From Chitinimonas prasina (lineage in GTDB: Bacteria; Pseudomonadota; Gammaproteobacteria; Burkholderiales; Chitinimonadaceae): 64,000 nt of DNA. Shown here one piece after another: positions 26,898-35,920 of this stretch. A program made the position numbers and the translations under genes. How positions within the stretch are numbered: the stretch's first letter is position 1; each line of letters starts with the position of its first letter. The notes beneath the pieces were generated by a model. The model worked only from the letters and a program-made list of their open reading frames with translations. It made no database searches and was not told where the DNA came from. The DNA lies in contig NZ_BSOG01000007.1 in assembly GCF_030160395.1 (NCBI RefSeq), positions 168,973 to 232,972 of the forward strand. Reading direction: 5' to 3'.

Positions 26898-28040
26898 TCA
26901 ATATGACGCCGTGTGCTCGCCCAGGGTGGGCGGCGGGGTGTCATAGCAGATCGGTGTCTTGGAGAATTTGATCGGATTGGCCACCATCTTGACGCTGCCT
27001 GCTGGATGGGGAATCTCCACCACGGCGCCACGGGCCAGCGCCTGGGGCTCGGCCAGTGCCTCGGGTATGGTGTTGATGGGGCCGCCTGGTATGCCCAGGC
27101 TTTCCATCCCGCTGATCCAGTGGCCGCGTGGCTGTTTAGCCAGGGCGTCACTGATCAGGGGCACCAGTATCTGGCGGTTTTCCACCCGTGCCTTGTTGGT
27201 GGCAAAACGGGCGTCTTGCGCCCACTCGGCATGGCCGCACAGCTCGGCAAAGCGGCCGAACTGGCCATCGTTTCCCACGGCGACGATAACGTGGCCGTCG
27301 CTGGCGGCAAACGCCTGGTAAGGCACGATATTGGCGTGGGCATTACCGTAGCGGGGTGGCTGTACATTGCCGACCAGATAGTTGCTTGCCACATTGGCCA
27401 GCATGGCCAGCTGGCAGTCGAACAGCGCCAGGTCGATATGCTGGCCGATGCCGGTGCGGTCGCGGTGTGCCAGGGCTGCCAGGATGGCTACCGTGGCATA
27501 CATGCCGGTGAACAGGTCGGTGACGGCCACGCCCACTTTCTGTGGTTCGCCTTGCGGGTCGCCGGTGATGCTCATCAGCCCACCCAGGCCCTGGATCATG
27601 AAATCGTAGCCAGCCTGGTCTGCGCGCGGCCCCTGCTGGCCGAAGCCAGTGATGGAGCAGTACACCAGGTCGGGCTTGATGGCAGCCAGGCTGTCGTAGT
27701 CCAGGCCATATTTCTTTAGGCCGCCGACCTTGAAGTTCTCCACCACCACATCGCAGTCCTTTACCAGCTCGCGCAGTCGGGCCTGGCCCTCCGGGCTGGC
27801 CATGTCGATGGCGACGGATTTCTTGCCCCGGTTGGCGCACAGGTAATAGGCCGATTCGCGGGTAGGCTGACCCGCGCTGTCCTTGAGGAAGGGTGGCCCC
27901 CAGCCGCGGGTGTCGTCTCCGCCGTCTGGTTTTTCTATCTTGATGACCTCGGCGCCCATATCGGCCAGTTGCTGGGTGGCCCAAGGGCCGGCCAGTACGC
28001 GGGAGAGATCGAGGATGCGGAGATGCTGTAGTGCAGACAT
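26898..28040 (-). CDS. gcdG: CaiB/BaiF CoA-transferase, probably succinyl-CoA:glutarate CoA-transferase
   Basis: Family III CoA-transferase, 380 residues. Signatures: RILDLSRVLAGPWATQQLADMGAEVIKIEKP at the N-terminus, YLCANRGKKSVAIDM, and AGYDFMIQGLGGLM with the catalytic Asp that forms the acyl anhydride. The immediate upstream gene is gcdH, the same arrangement as PA0446/PA0447 in Pseudomonas, where the transferase charges glutarate with CoA from succinyl-CoA. Substrate assignment therefore rests on context. It lies 132 nt downstream of gcdH, with a small GGGCAGGC/GCCTGCCC inverted repeat in the gap, and about 50 nt upstream of the glutamine-synthetase-like gene. Confidence 0.85.
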   Translation of the reverse strand: MSALQHLRILDLSRVLAGPWATQQLADMGAEVIKIEKPDGGDDTRGWGPPFLKDSAGQPTRESAYYLCANRGKKSVAIDMASPEGQARLRELVKDCDVVVENFKVGGLKKYGLDYDSLAAIKPDLVYCSITGFGQQGPRADQAGYDFMIQGLGGLMSITGDPQGEPQKVGVAVTDLFTGMYATVAILAALAHRDRTGIGQHIDLALFDCQLAMLANVASNYLVGNVQPPRYGNAHANIVPYQAFAASDGHVIVAVGNDGQFGRFAELCGHAEWAQDARFATNKARVENRQILVPLISDALAKQPRGHWISGMESLGIPGGPINTIPEALAEPQALARGAVVEIPHPAGSVKMVANPIKFSKTPICYDTPPPTLGEHTASY

Positions 28041-28172
28041 GGCTGCCCTTTATATAACGAGGGCAGGCCGGACCTATCGTATAAACAGGCCCGCCTGCCC
28101 GGCGTCGCACCGGGTAGATGCGATTGCAAACTGATCCCCGGCGCACTTGCGCAGGCCGGGGAGGGAGGGGAC

Positions 28173-29351
28173 TTAGCTGCCGAAAGCGGCGATGCCGGTC
28201 TGGGCACGGCCCAGGATCAGGGCGTGCACATCGTGGGTGCCTTCGTAGGTATTGACGGCCTCCAGGTTCATCACATGGCGGATGACATGGAACTCGTCGC
28301 TGATGCCGTTGCCGCCGTGCATGTCACGGCTGATGCGGGCGATTTCCAGCGCCTTGCCGCAGTTGTTGCGCTTGATCAGCGAGATCATCTCGGGTGCAGC
28401 GCGGCCTTCGTCCATCAGGCGGCCCACACGCAGGGCGGCTTGCAGGCCCAGGGTGATCTCGGTCTGGAAGTTGGCCAGCTTCAGCTGCATCAGCTGGGTG
28501 GCTGCCAGGGGGCGGCCAAACTGCTTGCGATCCAGGGTGTACTGGCGGGCAGCGTGCCAGCAGAACTCGGCTGCACCCATGGCGCCCCAGGCTATGCCGT
28601 AGCGGGCCTTGTTGAGGCAACCGAACGGGCCCTTGAGGCCACGCACATTGGGCAGCAGGTTGGCTTCCGGCACGAAGACCTCGTCCATCACGATTTCGCC
28701 GGTGATGGAGGCGCGCAGCGAGAACTTACCTTCTATCTTGGGGGCGGACAGGCCCTTCATGCCCTTTTCCAGCACGAAGCCACGAATTTCGCCATCGTCA
28801 GTCTTGGCCCACACCACGAACACATCGGCGATGGGCGAGTTGGTGATCCACATCTTGGCGCCAGACAGCGAGTAGCCGCCGTCAACCGAGCGGGCGCGGG
28901 TAATCATGCTGCCGGGGTCGGAGCCGTGGTTGGGTTCGGTCAGGCCGAAGCAGCCCACCCATTCGCCGGTTGCCAGCTTGGGCAGGTACTTCTGCTTCTG
29001 TTCCTCGGTGCCGTAGGCGTAGATGGGGTACATCACCAGCGAGCTTTGTACGCTCATGGCCGAACGGTAGCCGCTATCGACACGCTCGACTTCACGCGCC
29101 ACCAGGCCGTAGGCCACATGGCTGACGCCGGCGCAGCCGTAACCCTCAATGGTGGAACCCAGGAAACCCAGTTCGCCCAGCTCAGTCATGATCTCGCGGT
29201 CGAAACGCTCGTGCCGGTTGGCTTCCAGTACGCGGGGCTGCAAGCGACCCTGGCAGTAATCGCGTGCTGCGTCGCGAATCATGCGCTCGTCGTCGGTCAG
29301 CTGTTCGTCCAGCAAGAGTGCGTCGTCCCATTGAAAGTGCGGCTTGGCCAT
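28173..29351 (-). CDS. gcdH: Glutaryl-CoA dehydrogenase
   Basis: FAD-dependent oxidative decarboxylation of glutaryl-CoA to crotonyl-CoA, the last dedicated step of lysine and glutarate breakdown. The 392-residue protein starts [27 protein letters not shown] and shows [52 protein letters not shown] (typical of GCDH, not other acyl-CoA dehydrogenases), [16 protein letters not shown] and [15 protein letters not shown] with the catalytic Glu. ATG 29351 has GGAG 6 nt upstream; an in-frame ATG at 29363 is less well placed. Divergent from the DMT permease-IclR pair, with a palindromic operator in between. Confidence 0.95.
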   Translation of the reverse strand: MAKPHFQWDDALLLDEQLTDDERMIRDAARDYCQGRLQPRVLEANRHERFDREIMTELGELGFLGSTIEGYGCAGVSHVAYGLVAREVERVDSGYRSAMSVQSSLVMYPIYAYGTEEQKQKYLPKLATGEWVGCFGLTEPNHGSDPGSMITRARSVDGGYSLSGAKMWITNSPIADVFVVWAKTDDGEIRGFVLEKGMKGLSAPKIEGKFSLRASITGEIVMDEVFVPEANLLPNVRGLKGPFGCLNKARYGIAWGAMGAAEFCWHAARQYTLDRKQFGRPLAATQLMQLKLANFQTEITLGLQAALRVGRLMDEGRAAPEMISLIKRNNCGKALEIARISRDMHGGNGISDEFHVIRHVMNLEAVNTYEGTHDVHALILGRAQTGIAAFGS

Positions 29352-29477
29352 GTCTGTCTCCATCTACTGCGTTGCTGGGTTTGCCCGATACGGCGGGGCG
29401 GTCTTGTCAGGCCTGCTGCAGCTCCTGAAGGCCGCCGGCCACGACGGCACCTTGGCCGTATCACGCAAAGCTTGAGT

Positions 29478-29496
29478 TGTTCCGCATTGCGGAACA
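29478..29496 (+). promoter_or_regulatory. Perfect 19-bp palindrome, candidate IclR operator
   Basis: TGTTCCGCA-T-TGCGGAACA, arms of 9 bp around one central base, in the divergent region between gcdH and the permease/iclR genes. IclR-family regulators bind palindromes of this size and style, and one is encoded 1 kb away in the divergent operon. A weaker TTTC-N7-GAAA follows at 29500-29515. Position suits control of both promoters. Confidence 0.7.
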
Positions 29497-29576
29497 TAAT
29501 TTCACCATGCGAAACAGAATACCGTTTGCCGGGCGGGGTGTAAAGTCGGGCGGCGAGCCGAAATCAGAAAGCACGG

Positions 29577-30467
29577 ATGCAGAAAAGCCTTAAGAATCGG
29601 TGGGATGCGCTCAGTGGCAATACCCGTGGGGTGCTGCTGGTGATACTGGGCATGTTGTGCTGGGCCGTGCTCGATAGCTGCAACAAACAGTTGATGAGCC
29701 AGGGGTTGGCCCCCAAGCAGGTGTTGTTTCTGCAGGCCACCCTGGTGCTGCTGCTGTTGCTGCCCTTGGCCGTCCTGACGCGTGGGCGCGCCATGGCCAC
29801 CCGCAATCCGCGCCTGCATCTGATACGCGCGCTGTTCATCGTCACCTCGGCCTGGTGTGCTGCCTGGGCAGTAGCCCATCTGCCACTGGCCGAGGCGAGC
29901 GCTTATCTGATGACAGGCTCGCTGTTCATGCTGCCGCTGGGCGTGATGCTACTGGGAGAGAGGCCACATGTGCTGCGCTGGCTGGGTGTCGGGGTCGGTT
30001 TCTGTGGCGTACTGGTGATACTGCAGCCAGGGGTTGATGCTTTCCGTCTGGCGGCCCTGGTGGCGCTGCTGGGGGCATTCATGGAATCCATGCTGGGGGT
30101 GGTGCTGAAAAAGTACTCGGCTGATGAAAAAGCTATCGCGGTGCTGACCTGGAGCCAGGTGGCCTGCTGGCTGACCTTTGGCCTGTTCACCGGCTTCAGC
30201 CTACCCACGGTGCCGTTGGATCTGTGGTGGTTGCTGCCGCTGGTTGCCCTGTCCGCCTCGGGCATCTATCTGGCGTATTTCCATGCCTACCGCGCGGGCG
30301 ATGCTTCGGCCGTGGAGGCGGGCAGCTTCTCACTGCTGCTGTTCAGCCCGGCATTGGGCTATGTGTTCTTCAACGAGGTGCCCGCGCTGGTGTTCTGGCT
30401 GGGTGCAGGCCTGCTGGTTGCCGGTATTGCGCTGGTGATCATCGAACCCAAGGGTAGAGCGACGTGA
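29577..30467 (+). CDS. EamA/DMT-superfamily permease
   Basis: Drug/metabolite transporter family membrane protein, 296 residues, ten predicted TM helices in two EamA repeats (about 18-145 and 160-290). Typical elements: LLGERPHVLRWLGVGVGFCGVLVIL at the end of repeat one, and FNEVPALVFWLGAGLLVAGIALVI at the end of repeat two. Its gene overlaps the iclR gene by 4 nt (GTGA) and diverges from gcdH, suggesting transport of a metabolite of the glutarate/lysine pathway. The substrate is not predictable from sequence. Confidence 0.88.
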   Translation: MQKSLKNRWDALSGNTRGVLLVILGMLCWAVLDSCNKQLMSQGLAPKQVLFLQATLVLLLLLPLAVLTRGRAMATRNPRLHLIRALFIVTSAWCAAWAVAHLPLAEASAYLMTGSLFMLPLGVMLLGERPHVLRWLGVGVGFCGVLVILQPGVDAFRLAALVALLGAFMESMLGVVLKKYSADEKAIAVLTWSQVACWLTFGLFTGFSLPTVPLDLWWLLPLVALSASGIYLAYFHAYRAGDASAVEAGSFSLLLFSPALGYVFFNEVPALVFWLGAGLLVAGIALVIIEPKGRAT

Positions 30468-31213
30468 ACGAGGATCAGGACCGATTGTTTGTCACCGCGC
30501 TGGCGCGTGGTCTGGATGTACTGGCGGCCTACCAGGCTGGCGACCGTGCGCTGGGTAATACTGAGTTGGCGCAGCGTTGTGGTTTGCCGAAATCGACGGT
30601 TTCGCGGCTGACTTACACCCTGTGCAAGCTGGGTTACCTGAGCCAGGACGAATCAGGCAAGTATCGCCCGGCGCCAGCTGTACTGACCCTGGGTTTTGCT
30701 GCCTTGTCGGGGCTGGACCTGCGAGAACGCGCGCGCGAGCCCATGCGGCGCCTGTCGAAGGAGACTGGCTTGTCCGTGACGCTGGGCGTGCGGCAGGGAA
30801 CCCGGGTGGTCTATGTCGAAACCTGTCGGGCACTGACCAGGGTGGGGATCAGGCTGGAGGTGGGTTCTACCGTGCCGCTGGCGACCACCGCCATAGGCAG
30901 GGCGCTGTACATGGCGCTGGCGCCGGCGGAGCAGCAGGAGGTGGCGTGCCTGCTGGCCGACGAGTACGGCGCTCGCTGGCCCGAGGTTGCGGCGCGGCTG
31001 CAGGTTGCGCAAACAACTTACGGCGAGACTGGCTTCTGCGCCTCTTACGGTGAGTTTGAGCCCGACATCCATGCGGTGGCTGTGCCCATCGCCGGCAGCG
31101 CACCGGCCATGGCCATCAATTGCAGCGGCCCTGCCTACCGGCTGACGCCCGCACGCTGGGCCGAGGAGATTGCGCCCCAAGTAGTCAAGCTGGCAGCGCA
31201 GCTTGCTGTCTAG
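30464..31213 (+). CDS. IclR-family transcriptional regulator
   Basis: 249 residues: an N-terminal winged HTH (FVTALARGLDVLAAYQ, NTELAQRCGLPKSTVSRLTYTLCKLGYL) and a C-terminal IclR effector domain (GLSVTLGVRQGTRVVYVE, PLATTAIGRALYMAL, AVPIAG). The GTG start overlaps the permease stop, so the two are co-translated. It most likely acts on the TGTTCCGCATTGCGGAACA palindrome upstream of its own operon, and probably responds to an intermediate of glutarate or lysine catabolism (inference). Confidence 0.93.
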   Translation: MNEDQDRLFVTALARGLDVLAAYQAGDRALGNTELAQRCGLPKSTVSRLTYTLCKLGYLSQDESGKYRPAPAVLTLGFAALSGLDLRERAREPMRRLSKETGLSVTLGVRQGTRVVYVETCRALTRVGIRLEVGSTVPLATTAIGRALYMALAPAEQQEVACLLADEYGARWPEVAARLQVAQTTYGETGFCASYGEFEPDIHAVAVPIAGSAPAMAINCSGPAYRLTPARWAEEIAPQVVKLAAQLAV

Positions 31214-31302
31214 GCTATACGCCATATAAGCAAAGCGTGTTGATTGACCTTGGGTAGTTGCGGGGATATGGTCACGCCACTGTTCACTGTGGAGGCCGTA
31301 CC

Positions 31303-31836
31303 ATGCTGCGTAGACTCACCGCACTCATTGCCCTGCTGGCCGTACCCTCGTTGTATGCAGCAGATTGTCCGGCTTTGCTCAAGCACGAATTCAAGACCCT
31401 GCAGGGCAAGCCGCTCGATCTGTGCAGCTTGGCGGGCAAGCCCATCCTGGTGGTGAATACCGCCAGCAAGTGTGGCTATACGCCTCAGTTCGAGAAGCTC
31501 GAGGCCATGTATAAGCAGTACAAGGCGCAGGGTTTGACGGTGGTGGGCTTTCCCTCCAACGACTTCAAGCAGGAGCTGGCGGACAACAAGCAGATCGCGG
31601 ATTTCTGCAAGCTCACCTATTTCATCGAGTTTCCCATGGCGGAGGCCAGCAGCGTGACGGGTGAAACGGCCAACCCTTTCTTCAAGGCATTGGCGCAAGC
31701 CAGCGGGCAGGCGCCCAAGTGGAACTTCCAGAAGTACCTGATTGCGCCGGACGGCAAGACGGTCTACCCCTTCTCTACCCGTACCGAGCCCGATGCCGCC
31801 GAGGTGATGGCCAAGCTCAAGCCCATGTTGCAGTAG
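31303..31836 (+). CDS. Periplasmic glutathione peroxidase
   Basis: Thiol peroxidase of the GPx family, 177 residues, with a signal peptide (LIALLAVPSLYA, cleaved before ADCPALL). The peroxidatic Cys57 lies in VNTASKCGYTPQFEKLE; GFPSNDFKQELADNKQIADFC and WNFQKYLI complete the usual catalytic set, though the family's Gln in the GNQF motif is replaced by Asp-Phe (SNDF). The start ATG 31303 follows GGAGG; the open frame to 31258 is not needed. It would reduce peroxides in the periplasm, probably using a thioredoxin-like donor. Single gene. Confidence 0.9.
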   Translation: MLRRLTALIALLAVPSLYAADCPALLKHEFKTLQGKPLDLCSLAGKPILVVNTASKCGYTPQFEKLEAMYKQYKAQGLTVVGFPSNDFKQELADNKQIADFCKLTYFIEFPMAEASSVTGETANPFFKALAQASGQAPKWNFQKYLIAPDGKTVYPFSTRTEPDAAEVMAKLKPMLQ

Positions 31837-31881
31837 CCAGGGCGTGGGCGGATTGGCGGACAGCGCGGCAAACTGTTTACC

Positions 31882-32613
31882 ATGGCGGCCCTGCCACCCA
31901 TGCCTGCCCACGCCATGCCCGACTTTATCGAGATTTACGACGACGCCCTGAGTGCCGAGTTCTGCGCCGAGCTGATCAAGGCCTTCGAGGCCAGCCCCCA
32001 TACGGTGGCAGGCCGCACCGGTGCAGGGGTGGATATCAGCAAGAAGCACAGTACCGATCTGCACCTTAACCAGCACCCTCAATACCAGCGCTTCCTCCAG
32101 CAGGTCAGCCAAGTGACCAGCCACTACGCCGCTGAGTATTTCCGCAAATATCATTTTGCCCTGATTGCCCCGGTGGCCTTGACCCTGGCCGATCCGGACA
32201 CGGGGGCGCCGGTAGCGCTGACGCACGAGAACTATACCGAGCTGGCTGCCGGGCAGACCGATACGTTGATGCGCAGCCTGTACCGCCTGGGGCCGATACA
32301 GGCGCAAAAGTACCGGGCGGGCGAGGGCAACTACAACTACTGGCATTGCGAGGTCTACCCGCAACTGCCGGCCAATGAGCCGCTGCACCGCACCTTGCTG
32401 TTCATGTTCTACCTCAACGACGTGACCGAGGGCGGGCAGACCGAGTTCTACTATCAGGACAAGGCCATTGCGCCGCGCCGCGGCCGCATGGTGATTGCGC
32501 CGGCCTATTTCACCCATACCCACCGCGGCTGCACGCCAATCTCCGGTGACAAATACATACTGACCAGCTGGATATTGTTCAATCGGGCAGAACAACTTTA
32601 TGGCCAGGGTTGA
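31882..32613 (+). CDS. 2-oxoglutarate/Fe(II) oxygenase (prolyl-4-hydroxylase-like)
   Basis: 243 residues. The N-terminal half is FIEIYDDALSAEFCAELIKAFE...; the catalytic double-stranded helix is at the C-terminus with the first metal ligands in NYWHCEVYP (His, and Glu in the usual Asp place), RTLLFMFYLNDVTEGGQTEFYY, and the distal His plus 2OG-binding residues in PAYFTHTHRGCTPISGDKYILTSW. Substrate unknown; members hydroxylate proteins or small molecules. Start uncertain: ATG 31882, 31900 and 31915 are all in frame and none has a clear Shine-Dalgarno. Confidence 0.82.
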   Translation: MAALPPMPAHAMPDFIEIYDDALSAEFCAELIKAFEASPHTVAGRTGAGVDISKKHSTDLHLNQHPQYQRFLQQVSQVTSHYAAEYFRKYHFALIAPVALTLADPDTGAPVALTHENYTELAAGQTDTLMRSLYRLGPIQAQKYRAGEGNYNYWHCEVYPQLPANEPLHRTLLFMFYLNDVTEGGQTEFYYQDKAIAPRRGRMVIAPAYFTHTHRGCTPISGDKYILTSWILFNRAEQLYGQG

Positions 32614-33034
32614 TCGGCCCAGTTACCCGAATTGGCTATATCCATCAAGGGTATGGGATGTGTGCTTGCAGAGTTTGATCAATTTTTGTGACAAATTCAC
32701 AACGCATTTCCGTCAGGCGAAAAAGCTCCTGACCAAGCTTGCGCCGACGTGACACCGACCGGCGCATAAGACCGGTATTGCTGGCTGATTGGGGTTATCC
32801 CTTATGTCAGAATTGGTAGGTATAAACCATCTTTAAAGTTTTACCTGCAAGAAAATACAGCCCCCTTTGCTTGCTTGTTGCGCTGCGCTTCGATCACCAT
32901 GAACTCGCCGTCACTTGATGGCCAGCCAGTCAGGATCATTGCAGGCGCAGCGCCTTCGGTACCGTCTACCGGGCCCATGCGGATTGCCGTGCCGACCGGC
33001 TTCAATCCAAATCTCAATAGGGGAGATTCGCTGT
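32614..33034 (+). other. Leader region of the subtilase gene
   Basis: This 421-bp gap has no convincing gene. The first half is AT-rich, with an inverted repeat TTGTGA-N5-TCACAA (32686-32702) that looks like a CRP half-site pair with a spacer one base too short. The second half reads open but without family similarity, and ends in GGGGAG before the peptidase start. Confidence 0.45.
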
Positions 33035-34609
33035 ATGGAGAAGTCCTGTTTCAAGATGTCCCGACTCAGCCGCGCTGTCAGCCTGGGTCTTGCTACCGCT
33101 GTCGTCGGTATGGCCAGCGCTTCGGCTGCTGAGAATGTCCGCGTTATCGTGGCCTACAAGTCAGGCGTGAATGCCGCACTGCAAGCCGAGACTGCCGTGC
33201 TGGCAGCACGTGGTCAGGTCAAGCTGAAGATTGCCGGCTCGCGCGCCATGGCAGTTGAAGTGCCTGTCAATGCAGTTGCCGCGCTGCGCAACAATCCCAA
33301 TGTGGAATATGTCGAGGAAGACCTGGTCCGTCGCACGATGGCACTCTCCTCACCGTCGACTGGCAGCCCTTACCTGAGCGGCCAGCAGGTGCCTTACGGT
33401 ATCAAGCAGGTGCAGGCCGACCTATTGCCCGGTGCGGATTCGCTGACCAGCAACCGCAAGGTCTGCATCATCGATTCCGGCTATAACCGCGACCACGAAG
33501 ACCTGACTGGCAACACCGTGGCCGGCGAGTTCGACAACAATACCCGCTGGTGGTACACCGATGAGAACGGCCATGGCACGCATGTCGCCGGCACCATCGC
33601 TGCCGTCAACAACAGCGGCAAGGGTGTGGTGGGTGTGAACCCCAACAAGCGCCTGCGCCTGCATATCGTCAAGGTATTTGACGCCGATGGCTGGGCTTAC
33701 TCCTCCACCCTGATTACGGCCGCCAACAAGTGCAAGACCATGGGCGCCAATGTGATCTCCATGTCGCTGGGCGGCGCTGGCCGGAGCCTCTCCGAAGAGC
33801 GTGCATTCGATAAGCTCCACGTTGGCGGCATCCTGCTGGTGGCGGCTGCTGGCAACAGCGGCAATACCGCGCTGTCCTACCCGGCCTCCTATCCCAGCGT
33901 GATGTCGGTGGCGGCGGTGGACCAGAACAAGGAGTGGGCTCCCTTCTCGCAATACAACAAGCAGGTCTCCATTGCCGGTCCGGGTGTGGATGTGCTCTCG
34001 ACCGTGCCCATGGGCACCGGCAGCGAGACCGTCCTGTCGGCGGCAGGCACTGCCTACGCAGCGAACGATATCGACGGTTCGCCCAAGATCACGGCCACCG
34101 CAGCACTGGCTGACTTCGGCCTGGGCGACAAGGTCGATGCTGCAGTCGCTGGCAAGGTCTGCCTGATTGCCCGCGGCAGCGTGAGCTTTGCGGTGAAAGT
34201 GGGCAACTGCGAGACCAGCGGTGGCGTTGGCGCCATCATCTACAACAACGCACCAGGTAGCTTCAACGGTACGCTGGGTGGGGCGGTTACCACTATTCCT
34301 TCCGTATCGACCAGCGATGTGGATGGTGCGGCCTTGAAGGCACAACTGGGCCAGAACACCACCGTGGGCGTGGCGGTGACCAACTACAGCACCATGAGCG
34401 GTACTTCCATGGCAACACCGCATGTGGCGGCCGTGGGGGCTTTGGTGTGGAGCTACTTCCCCCACTGTACCGCTGCCAAGGTGCGTAGCTCGCTCGAGCG
34501 GAGTGCACTGGACCTGGGCGCACCAGGCCGCGATGACAAGTATGGCCATGGCCTAGTACAAGCCAAGGCAGCTTACGATCGCATCAACAACAAGGGCTGC
34601 GGTAACTAA
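33035..34609 (+). CDS. Secreted subtilisin-like serine protease (S8) with PA insert
   Basis: Extracellular protease of 524 residues. A signal peptide (LATAVVGMASASA) is followed by an I9-type propeptide (ENVRVIVAYKSG...NVEYVEEDLV, about 33-100), then the peptidase S8 domain with Asp147 (CIIDSGY), His180 (NGHGTHVAGT), the oxyanion Asn (AAAGNSGN) and Ser458 (SGTSMATPHVAA). A PA domain (about 345-430, LIARGSVSFAVKVGNCETSGGVGAIIYNN) is inserted between His and Ser, as in lactocepin-like and Vibrio/Xanthomonas proteases. No C-terminal PPC domain. ATG 33035 follows GGGGAG. Confidence 0.93.
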   Translation: MEKSCFKMSRLSRAVSLGLATAVVGMASASAAENVRVIVAYKSGVNAALQAETAVLAARGQVKLKIAGSRAMAVEVPVNAVAALRNNPNVEYVEEDLVRRTMALSSPSTGSPYLSGQQVPYGIKQVQADLLPGADSLTSNRKVCIIDSGYNRDHEDLTGNTVAGEFDNNTRWWYTDENGHGTHVAGTIAAVNNSGKGVVGVNPNKRLRLHIVKVFDADGWAYSSTLITAANKCKTMGANVISMSLGGAGRSLSEERAFDKLHVGGILLVAAAGNSGNTALSYPASYPSVMSVAAVDQNKEWAPFSQYNKQVSIAGPGVDVLSTVPMGTGSETVLSAAGTAYAANDIDGSPKITATAALADFGLGDKVDAAVAGKVCLIARGSVSFAVKVGNCETSGGVGAIIYNNAPGSFNGTLGGAVTTIPSVSTSDVDGAALKAQLGQNTTVGVAVTNYSTMSGTSMATPHVAAVGALVWSYFPHCTAAKVRSSLERSALDLGAPGRDDKYGHGLVQAKAAYDRINNKGCGN

Positions 34610-34646
34610 ACCCTAGGTGGCTATCCAGGCAACTGGGACAGGAGAA

Positions 34647-34673
34647 ACGGGCAGCGCAGGCTGCCCGTTTTTT
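34647..34673 (+). terminator. Intrinsic terminator of the subtilase gene
   Basis: ACGGGCAGC-GCAG-GCTGCCCGT stem followed by six T, 40 nt after the stop. Confidence 0.92.
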
Positions 34674-34704
34674 GCGTCCTACGCTTTCAATTCAACACCG
34701 GCGC

Positions 34705-35763
34705 CTATCGCCTGTCGCTACGTGAAAAACGTATGGGCATGGCGGGTTGCCTGATGGGGCCGGCTTCGGTTTCCACGGTCACGGTCCAGCCTCGGGCCTG
34801 GGCCAGTTCGCTGGCCAGGGCTTCGGGCAGGGTCAGCACGGGTTCCACGCAGGCGTCCACCGCCGCAAACACGGCCCGCCAGTGTGCAAAGTCCTGCGCC
34901 GCAATATGCTGGGCCAAAGTCTGCTTGGCGGCCACGGGTGCCTGGCGGAATTGTTCCAGCAAGGCCGGCTCTCCTAGCGCCTGGCACAAGGCTTGCAGAA
35001 AGACGGGTTCCAGGCTGCCCACGGCCAGCCAGCGGCCATCGCGGCAACGGTAGTAGTCGTAATGGCAGCCACCGTTCAGCAGCCCAGCCTCGGCCGGCGT
35101 GTCCTCTCCCGCCCCCAATTGGCCGGCAGCGGCCAGGGCGTTGAGGTGAAAGGCACAGTCGGTCATGGCGATATCGATATGCTGGCCCAGGCCGTCGCGT
35201 TCGCGCTGGTACAAGGCCGCCAGGATGCCGATCACGGCATGAAGCGAGCCGCCGGCGACGTCGGCCACCTGTATGCCCAGCGGTGGAGGGCCATCGGCTC
35301 GGCGGCCCGAGCCTGCGGCAAGGCCCGAAAGGGCAAGGTAGTTGATATCGTGGCCTGCCCGGTCCCGTAGTGGGCCAGTCTGGCCATAACCGGTAATGGA
35401 GCAGTACACCAGCCGTGGGTTTACTGCGGCCAGCGCCTCATAGCCCAGCCCCAGGCGGCTCATGACACCGGGGCGGAATTGCTCGACCAATACGTCGGCG
35501 GTGGCGACCAGCGCCAGCACCTGAGCCAGCGCGGCGGGCGATTTCAGATCCAGGCTCAGGCTCTGCTTGTGCCGATTGAGGTAGGCATGGGCCGTGGCCA
35601 CACCCTGCACAAAGGGCGGTGTATGCCTGACCAGATCGGGTCGGTTGGGGGATTCGATGCGGGTGACCTGGGCGCCCAGGTCGGCCAGCATGCGGGTGGC
35701 AAAGGGGCCGGGCAGCAGCGGCGAAAAATCCAGCACGGTCAGGCCGGTGAGGGGTGTGGCCAT
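34705..35763 (-). CDS. CaiB/BaiF family enzyme, alpha-methylacyl-CoA racemase-like
   Basis: 352 residues, family III CoA-transferase fold. N-terminus GLTVLDFSPLLPGPFATRMLADLGAQVTRIESP; then LNRHKQSLSLDLKSPAA, and AGHDINYLALSGLAAGSG followed by VADVAGGSLHAVIGILAALYQRER. The His of GHDINYLA and the Asp before GGS correspond to the catalytic base pair of alpha-methylacyl-CoA racemase, so racemase is a better guess than transferase. ATG 35763 has AGGGAG upstream; the frame is open to 36021 but without similarity. It is convergent with the subtilase gene. Would act on 2-methyl branched acyl-CoA. Confidence 0.82.
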   Translation of the reverse strand: MATPLTGLTVLDFSPLLPGPFATRMLADLGAQVTRIESPNRPDLVRHTPPFVQGVATAHAYLNRHKQSLSLDLKSPAALAQVLALVATADVLVEQFRPGVMSRLGLGYEALAAVNPRLVYCSITGYGQTGPLRDRAGHDINYLALSGLAAGSGRRADGPPPLGIQVADVAGGSLHAVIGILAALYQRERDGLGQHIDIAMTDCAFHLNALAAAGQLGAGEDTPAEAGLLNGGCHYDYYRCRDGRWLAVGSLEPVFLQALCQALGEPALLEQFRQAPVAAKQTLAQHIAAQDFAHWRAVFAAVDACVEPVLTLPEALASELAQARGWTVTVETEAGPIRQPAMPIRFSRSDRR

Positions 35764-35920
35764 ATGGTATGTCTCCCTTGTTATTGCGGTGGAGCATAGC
35801 AAGTGCTTGGTTGATTTGCTGGTTTGCGTGCAGACAAGCTGAGGCTGGGGGCTGCCAACAACGCCAGAACGTTTTTGCGAGCAGCGATTTGGGCTACACA
35901 GGTTTTGTTGACCGTGCTTG

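Noticed and set aside
28063..28102. GGGCAGGC/GCCTGCCC inverted repeat between gcdH and gcdG as terminator
   Set aside because: Long 24-nt loop and no T-run; the genes are likely still co-transcribed.
32686..32702. CRP-like site TTGTGA-N5-TCACAA upstream of the subtilase gene
   Set aside because: The spacer is 5 instead of 6 nt and no other evidence for CRP control is visible; kept only as a note in the leader entry.
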